A DNA stretch of 13,222 nucleotides from an uncultured Gammaproteobacteria bacterium (GTDB lineage: Bacteria; Pseudomonadota; Gammaproteobacteria; Pseudomonadales; UBA5518): the NCBI GenBank assembly GCA_903921135.1, contig CAIXOY010000582.1:1-13222 (forward strand). The letters run 5' to 3'. The number at the start of each line of letters is the position of its first letter. Position 1 is the stretch's first letter. The translations under genes and the position numbers were made by a program. The notes beneath the pieces were generated by a model. The model saw only the letters and a list, made by a program, of their open reading frames with translations. It was not told the origin of the DNA and did not search any database. Below are positions 8,101 to 13,222 of the stretch, one piece after another.

Positions 8101-8657
8101 ACAGCCTGTACATGGACCTGCTCGAGCGCGCCGTGAAGGCTTTGCGAGCCGGCAAGCTGCCCGATCCGGAGGCGGACCTGCGGCCCGGGCTGGACGTGAA
8201 CCTGCGCATACCCGCCCTGATTCCGGACGACTACCTGCCCGACGTACACAACCGTCTGGTGCTCTACAAGCGCCTGTCCTCGGCCGGCAACGAGGATGCT
8301 CTCGCGGCGCTGGAGTCCGAGATGCTGGACCGCTTCGGCCCCTTGCCGCCCGCAACGCAGAACCTGCTGCAGATGGCGCGGCTGCGCCTCGCGGCGGCGG
8401 CGCTGGGCATCTCGCGGATCGAGGCGGGCGCCACCTCCGGCTTGCTCGAATTCGCGAAGGACACCAGGGTCGACCCGTTGACGATCGTCGATATGGTGCA
8501 GCAGGATCCGCGCCGGTTCCGTCTCGACGGCGGCGTACGGCTGCGATTCAGCCAGGCTCTTCCCGATGCGCAGGCGCGCATCGGTTTCGTCGAGGAACTG
8601 CTCGCGCGCCTCGCGCGGCGGAGCCACGCAGCGAACTCCGGAGCACGATCCAGATGA
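5172..8657 (+). CDS. mfd: Transcription-repair coupling factor Mfd
   Basis: 1161 residues, close to E. coli Mfd (1148). Mfd is an ATP-driven DNA translocase that recognises RNA polymerase stalled at damage, pushes it off and recruits UvrA. The start at 5172 is chosen because the protein then aligns with E. coli Mfd from its first residues through DWETLPYDRFSPHQD; an in-frame TTG at 5127 would add 15 unmatched residues. No clear ribosome site precedes the ATG. The N-terminal UvrB-like module occupies roughly the first 340 residues. The RNA polymerase interaction region follows from about residue 488 (HLEHGVGRYLG). The translocase shows Walker A GDVGFGKT (633-640), DEEH (734-737), TATPIPRTLNMAM, and RGRVGR (905-910). 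A C-terminal regulatory domain is present (YLPDVHNRLVLYKRL). It overlaps csiV by ATGA. All key motifs look intact, so it should be functional. Confidence 0.97.
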   Translation: MPLDPLNPPLPRAGEHLRWGGLPAGAEAMVLAATAVRARSTVLVVTAESATAERLEQEIRFFAGEDPVSSRVLRLPDWETLPYDRFSPHQDLVSERLQALARLAQGEPLVVLVPVATLMQRLAPVPFVAAGTLSLAPGMKLPQERLRGLLARAGYRAVENVYEHGEFAARGAVIDIFPMGLDEPVRVEYFDEDIETLRRFDPDTQRSTGALSALELLPGREFPFHEEAIAAFRRRWHARFDNDHRACPDYQDIVRGIAPGGVEYWLPLFFDACATLFDYLPEDTLVCVEDEVRGELDHSWDALRARHASLGSDHSRPLLEPREICLPPDEVRTGLKRYTRIDFGKAPAPERAGAGDFPAVTLDSLQLPEKADAQARVQALLGLSGKRLLFCAETAGRREMLAEMLRRAGAGAENVSGWQDFLTSGARVALAVAPLAAGFTVATPGLAVIAESALFGRRVLQRRRRARASEGWSNGIRDLAELSPGVPVVHLEHGVGRYLGLQALEVDGERAEFLCIEYAEGAKLFVPVTSLDLVSRYTGIDADNLQLARLGSDQWQKARRKAAEKIRDVAAELLEIHARRAARPGHAFDDPGSAYEAFAAAFPFEETPDQLTAIEAVLTDMAAPRAMDRLVCGDVGFGKTEVAMRAAFVAVNAGMQVAVLVPTTLLAEQHFETFSDRFADLPVSIASLSRFKSAQEQKEVLARLVEGRVDIVIGTHSLLSPGVRYRSLGLVIVDEEHRFGVRQKDQLMALRASVDMLTLTATPIPRTLNMAMAGLRDISIISTPPARRLSVKTFVQRHDDTVVRDALSRELRRGGQVFLLHNDVQSIEKRAAEITALLPEARVAVAHGQLRERELERVMSDFYHKRFNVLCCTTIIETGIDIPSANTIIIERADKFGLAQLHQLRGRVGRSHHQAYAFLLTPDEKSMTGDAVKRLEALVGTESLGAGFLLATHDLEIRGAGELLGEEQSGQIQAIGYSLYMDLLERAVKALRAGKLPDPEADLRPGLDVNLRIPALIPDDYLPDVHNRLVLYKRLSSAGNEDALAALESEMLDRFGPLPPATQNLLQMARLRLAAAALGISRIEAGATSGLLEFAKDTRVDPLTIVDMVQQDPRRFRLDGGVRLRFSQALPDAQARIGFVEELLARLARRSHAANSGARSR

Positions 8658-9628
8658 ACCCGCATCAACGCGCCGCGCGGCTCTGCCTTCTTCTGTCGCT
8701 CTGGGCGGGTGGCACCGCTGCACAGACACAGACCCCGCAGCTCCCTGCGGCGGAGGCGCCCTGGGTACAGGTGGAAGTCGTTGTTTTCCGCCACACAGAA
8801 GCGGATGGCCCAGGCGAGACATGGCCCACCGCACCCGCGCTGTCCTATCCGCCTGCGCTTCGCTTCCTGCTCGAACCGGGCAGCCCCGAGCACACGGCGG
8901 CGCTGGAAGCCCGCGAATTCGAGCGCGCGCTGCAGGCAGAAGCCGGCAGCGCGGCGCCGGCAGCGCCCGCGGCGCAAGCTCCTGCGCCGGATGAACTCCC
9001 CGGCGTGCTGCTCGCGGGCCAGGACACCGTGCTCGCCGATGCCGCCGCACGTATCGCCAACGCGCCGGGTTACCGGCTGCTTGCGCACCTCGCCTGGCGC
9101 GAACCACGCTTGGCAGAGGGTGCGAGCGAAAACGTGCTCGTCACCGGCGGTGCCAGCGCGGGCGATCACCGCGAACTGGAAGGCTCCGTCACGATCACGC
9201 GATCCCGGTTCCTGCACGTCGACGCCCGCTTGTGGCTGAACGCATTCCCCGCTGCCGGGGAAGCCCCGGGGCCGGATGCCGTGGACTTGCCACCGGTTCC
9301 CAAGCCGCTACTGCCGCAACCTCCCGCTGCCGTGCAGGCAGAGAGCGGCATGAGCACGGAGGCAGCACAGGAACCCGTACCCGCCGAGCCCGCCGTGGTT
9401 GTGGAACCCGTGCGCGCAACACAGACAGTGCTACTGACCGCCAGCCGCAAGATTGCGCCGGGCGAGGTGCACTACCTCGACCACCCGCTGCTCGGCGTGC
9501 TGGTGACGGTGCGGCCCTGGGACCCGGCCAAGCCTGTCTCCCCAGAGGGTGATGCTCCACAGCTGACACTGCCCGCGGGCACGCCGGCGACATCGGCGCC
9601 GCTGCCGTCGCCTCAGCCGGGCGGCTGA
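8654..9628 (+). CDS. csiV: CsiV-family periplasmic peptidoglycan-binding protein
   Basis: 324 residues. CsiV was described in Vibrio cholerae as a peptidoglycan-binding protein needed for LpoA/PBP1A-driven cell-wall synthesis. Residues 1 to about 23 are a signal peptide (a basic start, LCLLLSLWAG, then cleavage near TAA-Q). The mature start WVQVEVVVFRH (37-47) is the usual family opening. The conserved core continues with GYRLLAHLAWREP (139-151), ITRSRFLHVDARLWL (181-195) and SRKIAPGEVHYLDHPLLGVL (264-283). Two Pro/Ala-rich segments, about 97-115 and 201-255, look disordered and lengthen this member. The ATG sits in an ATGA overlap with mfd, so it is probably co-transcribed and coupled. From memory, csiV homologues follow mfd in Pseudomonas as well. 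Its stop lies within the 3' end of the convergent phosphorylase gene. The frame stays open far upstream inside mfd, which is a GC effect and not a fusion. Confidence 0.85.
   Translation: MNPHQRAARLCLLLSLWAGGTAAQTQTPQLPAAEAPWVQVEVVVFRHTEADGPGETWPTAPALSYPPALRFLLEPGSPEHTAALEAREFERALQAEAGSAAPAAPAAQAPAPDELPGVLLAGQDTVLADAAARIANAPGYRLLAHLAWREPRLAEGASENVLVTGGASAGDHRELEGSVTITRSRFLHVDARLWLNAFPAAGEAPGPDAVDLPPVPKPLLPQPPAAVQAESGMSTEAAQEPVPAEPAVVVEPVRATQTVLLTASRKIAPGEVHYLDHPLLGVLVTVRPWDPAKPVSPEGDAPQLTLPAGTPATSAPLPSPQPGG
9613..9628. repeat. Perfect palindrome formed by the csiV / phosphorylase 3' overlap
   Basis: TCAGCCGGGCGGCTGA is a perfect inverted repeat with 7-base arms around a GG centre. It is exactly the overlap between the two convergent genes: TCA at 9613-9615 is the stop of the - strand gene and TGA at 9626-9628 that of csiV. 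As RNA it could form a short GC-rich hairpin on either strand. No T-run follows on either side, so intrinsic termination is only a possibility. Confidence 0.5.
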
Positions 9629-10377
9629 TCCAGCAAGGGGAGCGCACGCGCCAGCACTGCCGTGCAGCGCGTCATGCAGTGATCGGCCTCACGCAGGATG
9701 GCTTCGAGCGTGATGGCTTCTGCTGAGAGACCCGCCGCCGGGTTCACCACCATCGAGATACTCGCGTAGGCCATCCCCAGTTCCCGCGCCAGCGCCGCCT
9801 CCGGCATGCCGGTCATGCCCACCAGATCACAGCCGTCACGCTGCATGCGGCGGATCTCGGCGGCGGTCTCGAGCCTCGGTCCCTGCGTGCATCCGTACAC
9901 ACCACCGGAAACCATCTCGATGCCGGCCTGCTCGGCCGCGAGCATGAGCAGTTCGCGCAGCGGCCGGTCGTAAGGCTCAGCGAACTCCTGGTGCTGCAGC
10001 GGCCAGACCGTGCCGTCGTGGAAGGAAGACTCCCGGCCCGAGGTGTAATCGATGATCTGCCCGGGCAACCACAGGCTGCCCGGCACCGCCTCGGCGCTGA
10101 TGCCACCCACCGTGTTCAGGGCGATGACGTGGGTGGCACCGCTCGCGTGCAGGGCGTGGATGTTGGCGCGGTAGTTCACGCGGTGCGGTGCGATGGCATG
10201 GGGCTCGCCGTGGCGCGCCAGGAAGAGAACACTGTGATCAGCGATACGCAGATCACGCACCGCCGCAGAGGGCGGACCCCACGGGGTATCGGACAACCCG
10301 GGCCCATCACTCCCGTACACCGCGGCAAAACGCGCACCGCTGCCTCCGATCACCGCCACACGTCTTTGCGAACCCAT
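9613..10377 (-). CDS. S-methyl-5'-thioinosine phosphorylase-like (MTAP/PNP family)
   Basis: 254 residues of the trimeric purine nucleoside / methylthioadenosine phosphorylase family, cytosolic, for salvage of the polyamine by-product methylthioadenosine or its deaminated form. Motifs are VAVIGGSG (7-14), phosphate-binding RHG (55-57), HRVNYRANI (65-73), NTVGGI (88-93), TQGPRLET (164-171) and VGMTGMPEA (186-194). At the purine-selecting site it reads MVVNPAAG (209-216), with Asn212 where adenine-specific MTAPs carry Asp; Asn there favours 6-oxopurines, fitting methylthioinosine or inosine. From memory, the P. aeruginosa gene in the matching position (PA3004) encodes a methylthioinosine phosphorylase. 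The ATG at 10377 is preferred because GGGGTG lies six bases before it; a GTG at 10386 is an alternative. It converges on csiV with a 16-base overlap. Family is firm; substrate is inferred. Confidence 0.87.
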   Translation of the reverse strand: MGSQRRVAVIGGSGARFAAVYGSDGPGLSDTPWGPPSAAVRDLRIADHSVLFLARHGEPHAIAPHRVNYRANIHALHASGATHVIALNTVGGISAEAVPGSLWLPGQIIDYTSGRESSFHDGTVWPLQHQEFAEPYDRPLRELLMLAAEQAGIEMVSGGVYGCTQGPRLETAAEIRRMQRDGCDLVGMTGMPEAALARELGMAYASISMVVNPAAGLSAEAITLEAILREADHCMTRCTAVLARALPLLDQPPG

Positions 10378-10390
10378 GCCATGCACCCCG

Positions 10391-10411
10391 CATCATCCCG
10401 TCCGCATGATG
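10391..10411. repeat. Inverted repeat upstream of the phosphorylase gene
   Basis: CATCAT (10391-10396) and ATGATG (10406-10411) are perfect 6-base arms separated by 9 bases, 14 bases upstream of the phosphorylase ATG. The spacing (15 bases centre to centre) would suit a dimeric repressor, but nothing identifies one. The rest of the 171-base spacer between this gene and lexA holds the lexA promoter and no gene that I can support. Confidence 0.25.
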
Positions 10412-10491
10412 GCGCCAGCACCGCCGGTACGAAAGCCCGAGGGACACGGAACAGGCGCCGTGCAGTGCCGGAAGAAAACACGGCATCAGGC

Positions 10492-10519
10492 TTGCCCGAT
10501 GAAGGATGCTGTATATAAT
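10492..10519 (+). promoter_or_regulatory. lexA promoter
   Basis: TTGCCC at 10492-10497 (4 of 6) and a perfect TATAAT at 10514-10519 are separated by 16 bases. The -10 lies inside the LexA box, so bound repressor would block RNA polymerase directly. Transcription would begin near 10526, leaving a leader of about 23 bases. The ribosome site before the ATG at 10549 is weak (CGGGG at about 10536-10540). Confidence 0.7.
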
Positions 10520-10528
10520 CACAGCATC
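10505..10528. promoter_or_regulatory. LexA operator (SOS box) within an extended palindrome
   Basis: The 16-base core 10509-10524 has the form CTG-N10-CAG with a TA-rich centre, the E. coli/Pseudomonas-type SOS box. The symmetry extends outward to two perfect 8-base arms, GATGCTGT (10505-10512) and ACAGCATC (10521-10528). It lies 25 bases upstream of the lexA ATG and covers the -10 hexamer, as expected for autorepression. No second box is visible between the phosphorylase gene and lexA. Confidence 0.9.
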
Positions 10529-10548
10529 TTCACACCGGGGCGCGCGCC

Positions 10549-11151
10549 ATGCAGGAACTCACCGTCCGACAGCAAGAGGTCCTCGACCTCATCCGCCGCT
10601 ACCAGGACCTGACCGGTTACCCCCCCACCCGCGCCGACATCGCGCGCGAACTCGGCTTCCGCTCGGCCAACGCCGCCGAGGAACACCTCCGCGCACTCGC
10701 GCGCAAGGGCGCCATCGAAATGACCGCAGGGGCCTCGCGCGGCATACGCCTCTGCGAGGAATCGGGCATACCGGTGATCGGGCGCGTCGCCGCCGGCAAC
10801 CCGGTGCTCGCAGCAGAGCATGTCGAGCGCCACCTGCAACTGCCCCCGCAGATGTTCTCTCCGCGTGCCGATTACTTCCTGCGCGTAAAGGGCATGAGCA
10901 TGCGCGATGCCGGCATCCTGGACGGCGATCTGCTCGCGGTGCACCGCAGCACGGATGCACGGGAGGGACAGATCGTGGTAGCCCGCATCGACGACGAGGT
11001 GACGGTGAAGCGCCTGCACCGCACCAAAGACCGTCACCTGCTGGAATTGCTCCCCGAGAACCCGGACTTCGACACCATCCGGGTCGATCTGCGCGAGAGG
11101 GAGTTCTCGCTTGAGGGGATCAGCGTAGGGGTATTGCGGCTGGGAACCTGA
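10549..11151 (+). CDS. lexA: SOS repressor LexA
   Basis: 200 residues, the usual length. LexA represses DNA-damage genes and cleaves itself when RecA filaments form. The N-terminal winged helix-turn-helix includes PPTRADIARELGF (25-37) and the recognition helix SANAAEEHLRAL (39-50), nearly identical to the E. coli helix that reads CTG half-sites; this agrees with the box found upstream. The autocleavage site is Ala82-Gly83 in GRVAAGNP, and the catalytic pair is Ser117 (KGMSM, 114-118) and Lys154 (VTVKRL, 151-156). All are intact, so it should be inducible. It is autoregulated through the operator overlapping its promoter. No sulA-like gene follows; only ten bases separate its stop from that of the convergent small gene. 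Confidence 0.98.
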   Translation: MQELTVRQQEVLDLIRRYQDLTGYPPTRADIARELGFRSANAAEEHLRALARKGAIEMTAGASRGIRLCEESGIPVIGRVAAGNPVLAAEHVERHLQLPPQMFSPRADYFLRVKGMSMRDAGILDGDLLAVHRSTDAREGQIVVARIDDEVTVKRLHRTKDRHLLELLPENPDFDTIRVDLREREFSLEGISVGVLRLGT

Positions 11152-11165
11152 GACCAGGGTCTCAG
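11148..11165. repeat. Perfect palindrome across the lexA and small-gene stop codons
   Basis: CTGAGACCAGGGTCTCAG has perfect 8-base arms around an AG centre. It contains the lexA stop (11149-11151) and, on the other strand, the stop of the convergent small gene (11162-11164). As RNA it can form a 7-pair stem with a four-base loop in either direction. No T-tract follows, so a role as bidirectional terminator or 3'-end protector is inference. Confidence 0.55.
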
Positions 11166-11431
11166 TGGATGACCGGGCCCGCATCGTTGCGGCCCGCGAG
11201 GTAATCCACATCCGCCTCGCCGCCGGACTGCTGGGCGGCGGCGCGGATACCCGCCTCGATCATCGCCCGCGCAACGCCCAGGCGCGAGCCGGCCAGATAC
11301 CCGCGCGATTCTGCCGAAAAGCGGATGCGCACCAGTGGCGCCCCTTCCCCTCCCGCGCGCTGCAACACGATATCGCCGTTGGCGAGTTCCACGATCTCGA
11401 GGAGCGCGGTCCCGACCTCGGGCTCATTCAT
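11162..11431 (-). CDS. Small conserved-type hypothetical protein downstream of topA
   Basis: 89 residues, no signal peptide, membrane segment or Cys. I do not recognise a named domain. The first half looks like short beta strands (LLEIVELANGDIVLQRA, then PLVRIRFSAES), and the second half holds an amphipathic helix (GVARAMIEAGIRAAAQQ) followed by an acidic, glycine-containing tail. The ATG at 11431 overlaps the topA stop by eight bases (ATGAATGA), and the topA end supplies AAGG just before it, so translation is probably coupled to topA. A small uncharacterised gene is, from memory, also present between lexA and topA in Pseudomonas (about PA3009/PA3010), which supports this being real. Function unknown; coding potential is supported by its compact fit between topA and lexA. 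Confidence 0.7.
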   Translation of the reverse strand: MNEPEVGTALLEIVELANGDIVLQRAGGEGAPLVRIRFSAESRGYLAGSRLGVARAMIEAGIRAAAQQSGGEADVDYLAGRNDAGPVIH

Positions 11432-13222
11432 CCTTGCTCACCACCCACTTGCCATCACGGTGGAAAGCCCTCCAGGCCGTCGGCTTGCCCTCGGCTTCGC
11501 TCATCAGGTACTGACGGCGCATCTTGCGGCTGAAACGCACCTGCACGGGGTTTCCCTGCGGATCCTTCACGGGGCCGTCGAGCAGGAAGTGGTATTTGGG
11601 ATCAAGTTGATCCCGCACCGGCAACAGCTCCTTCAGCAAGGGTGCGCGGGTTTCGCGGTTCTTCGGGAAACGGCTCGCGGCCAGAAACAGGCCCGAGGCG
11701 CCATCGCGCAGCACGTAATGGTCATCGCAGTTGATGCAGCGCAAGTCCGGCATGGGAATGGGGTCAGACTTGGGCGGCGCGGGCTGACCGTTGCGCAGGA
11801 GCTTCCGGGTATTGCGGCAAGCCTCGCCGGTGCAGCCGAAGTACTTGCCGAAGCGGCCCGTCTTCAACTGCATGTCCGCACCGCATTTGTCGCAGGGGAT
11901 CAGCGGGCCCTCGTAGCCCTTCAGCTTGAAGCGGCCGGTCTCGATTTCGTAACCCGTGCAGGCGGGGTTGTTTCCGCAGACGTGAAGCTTGCGCGCGGCA
12001 TCGACCAGGTAGCTGTCCATGGCCGTGTGGCACAGCGGGCAACGGTGACGCGTGCGCAACAGCCGGGATTCGGCTTCCTCGTCCTGATCGTCGTGTACGA
12101 CCTCGTCACCGTGGACCAGATTCAGCGTGCTCTTGCACTGCTCGCCCTTCGGCAGGCCATAACCCGAGCAACCCAGGAACACGCCCGTGCTGCCGGTGCG
12201 GATCTGCATCGGTCGGCCGCAGGTGCCGCAGGCGATGGCGGTTTCCACCGGCGGGTTGCTGCGCATGCCGCCCATCGCATCGCCCGCCTCGGGGCGCTTG
12301 GCTTCTTCCAGACGCTGGCGGAAACCGGTGTAGAACTCGTCGAGGACGCCGATCCAGTCGCGCTCTCCGGCAGCCACCTTGTCCAGCGTTTCTTCCATGC
12401 CGGCCGTGAAGCCGTAATCCATCAGGTCGGTGAATTTCTCGGCCAAGCGGTCGGTGACGATGTCGCCGAGTTTCTCGGCGTAGAAGCGCCTCGACTCGAC
12501 GCGGGCATAACCCCGGTCCTGGATGGTGGAGATGATCGCCGCGTAGGTGGAGGGGCGGCCGATGCCGCGCTTCTCCAGTTCACGCACCAGTGTGGCTTCG
12601 GTGTAGCGCGGCGGGGCCTTGGTGAAGTGCTGGCTGGGCAGCAGTTCTTTGAGGCGCAGGCTCTCACCCACCGCCACGTCGGGCAGTTCGGTGTCTTCGT
12701 CCTTGCGTGCCTGCGGTGGCAGCACACGCAGGTAGCCGTCGAACTTCTGGATCCGCCCACTCGCGCGGAGCGCGTAATCGCCCGCGCTGACGTCGACCAC
12801 GGTGGCGAGATACTCGGCAGGCGTCATCTGGCAGGCGATGAACTGCCGCCAGATGAGGTCGTAGAGGCGAACCGCGTCGCGCTCCATGCCCTCGAGTGCA
12901 TCGGGCGCGAGGTTGACGTCGGAAGGGCGGATCGCCTCGTGCGCTTCCTGCGCGCCTTCCTTGCTCGAGTAGGCGATGGGCTTGCCCGGCAGGTAACGCT
13001 CGCCGAAGGAGGAAGAGATGTACCCGCGCACGGCCTCGACGGCATCTGCGCTCAGGTTGGTGGAGTCCGTTCGCATGTAGCTGATGAAGCCTGCCTCGTA
13101 GAGGCGCTGCGCCAGCGTCATCGTCTTCTTCACGCCGAAGCCGAGGCGCGTGCTCGCCGCCTGCTGCAGTGTGGACGTGATGAAGGGCGCCGAGGGTTTG
13201 CTGCGCTGGGGCTTGTCCTCGC
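11424..13222 (-). CDS. topA: DNA topoisomerase I, C-terminal 598 residues (gene runs off the right edge)
   Basis: Type IA topoisomerase that relaxes negative supercoils. Only the part from shortly before the catalytic tyrosine to the C terminus is in the window; about 270 residues, with the Toprim domain, should lie beyond 13222. Reading continues without a stop from 13133 to the edge (PFITSTLQQAAS, a conserved stretch). The active-site Tyr is in ISYMRTDST (codon at 13079-13077). Further conserved parts are EAHEAIRPSD and KRGIGRPSTYA. The C-terminal tail has three four-cysteine zinc ribbons (about 12230-12135, 12041-11958 and 11894-11817), a fourth with only its first CxxC (11738-11727) and a final zinc-free segment, as in E. 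coli TopA. Distance from Tyr to the end (550 residues) is close to E. coli. The stop overlaps the small downstream gene by eight bases. Confidence 0.97.
   Translation of the reverse strand, partial: EDKPQRSKPSAPFITSTLQQAASTRLGFGVKKTMTLAQRLYEAGFISYMRTDSTNLSADAVEAVRGYISSSFGERYLPGKPIAYSSKEGAQEAHEAIRPSDVNLAPDALEGMERDAVRLYDLIWRQFIACQMTPAEYLATVVDVSAGDYALRASGRIQKFDGYLRVLPPQARKDEDTELPDVAVGESLRLKELLPSQHFTKAPPRYTEATLVRELEKRGIGRPSTYAAIISTIQDRGYARVESRRFYAEKLGDIVTDRLAEKFTDLMDYGFTAGMEETLDKVAAGERDWIGVLDEFYTGFRQRLEEAKRPEAGDAMGGMRSNPPVETAIACGTCGRPMQIRTGSTGVFLGCSGYGLPKGEQCKSTLNLVHGDEVVHDDQDEEAESRLLRTRHRCPLCHTAMDSYLVDAARKLHVCGNNPACTGYEIETGRFKLKGYEGPLIPCDKCGADMQLKTGRFGKYFGCTGEACRNTRKLLRNGQPAPPKSDPIPMPDLRCINCDDHYVLRDGASGLFLAASRFPKNRETRAPLLKELLPVRDQLDPKYHFLLDGPVKDPQGNPVQVRFSRKMRRQYLMSEAEGKPTAWRAFHRDGKWVVSKDE

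Noticed and set aside
6833..8653. csiV reading frame open for about 600 codons upstream within mfd, suggesting a fusion
   Set aside because: The upstream part is an Arg/Ala/Pro-rich shadow of mfd. A signal peptide and an ATGA overlap mark the true csiV start at 8654.
7419..9107. Long open frame of 562 codons on the - strand across mfd and csiV
   Set aside because: It is antisense to two well-supported genes, is rich in Arg/Ala/Gly/His and shows no recognisable domain; such frames are common opposite GC-rich genes with G/C third positions.
11727..11738. Half zinc finger (one CxxC only) in TopA as a sign of decay
   Set aside because: Zinc-free ribbon-like repeats after three intact zinc ribbons are normal in E. 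coli-type TopA.
1..13222. Search for CRISPR arrays, tRNA/rRNA genes, insertion sequences, phage or defence genes
   Set aside because: No repeated spacer units, tRNA cloverleaf, terminal inverted repeats or transposase/integrase motifs were seen; the genes are housekeeping with uniform composition.

Overview
The window is chromosomal DNA from a GC-rich (I estimate roughly two-thirds GC), probably gammaproteobacterial genome. The evidence is a CsiV-family cell-wall protein gene directly behind mfd, a LexA with an E. coli/Pseudomonas-type recognition helix together with a CTG-N10-CAG SOS box, and the order gap / mfd / csiV / methylthioinosine phosphorylase / lexA / small protein / topA. From memory, this order reads like a shortened version of the Pseudomonas aeruginosa block around PA2989-PA3011. 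Every complete gene, and topA, ends in TGA. The genus cannot be read from the sequence. No transposase, integrase, tRNA, rRNA or CRISPR array was seen.

Layout. At 110-2562 three genes run on the + strand: a PilZ-like protein with a helical insertion, a 3-deoxy-7-phosphoheptulonate (DAHP) synthase of the Thermotoga type, and a glycerophosphodiester phosphodiesterase whose start overlaps the stop of the DAHP synthase. At 2567-5070 two genes run on the - strand: a long GAPDH and, overlapping its stop by 4 bases, an ApbE flavin transferase lipoprotein that has no ATG, GTG or TTG start nearby. A 101-base divergent spacer separates gap from mfd. mfd (5172-8657) and csiV (8654-9628) run on the + strand with an ATGA overlap. 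A purine nucleoside phosphorylase gene (9613-10377, -) converges on csiV. lexA (10549-11151, +) has its own SOS box. A small conserved-looking gene (11162-11431, -) converges on lexA and overlaps the 3' end of topA, which runs off the right edge (11424-13222, -).

How the genes fit together. Most are housekeeping: aromatic amino acid entry (DAHP synthase), phospholipid head-group recycling (GDPD), triose phosphate metabolism (gap), covalent flavinylation of exported proteins (ApbE), transcription-coupled repair (mfd), SOS control (lexA), DNA supercoiling (topA), peptidoglycan synthesis (csiV) and methylthioadenosine salvage (the phosphorylase). They are packed very tightly. I see no clearly new multi-gene system. 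The points most worth a second look are perfect palindromes built around both stop codons at the convergent gene junctions, the probable CTG start of apbE, the active-site substitutions in the DAHP synthase, the loss of the usual NAD-selecting aspartate in the GAPDH, and the absence of genes that sit between these neighbours in Pseudomonas (nqr operon, sth, nagZ, psrA, sulA).
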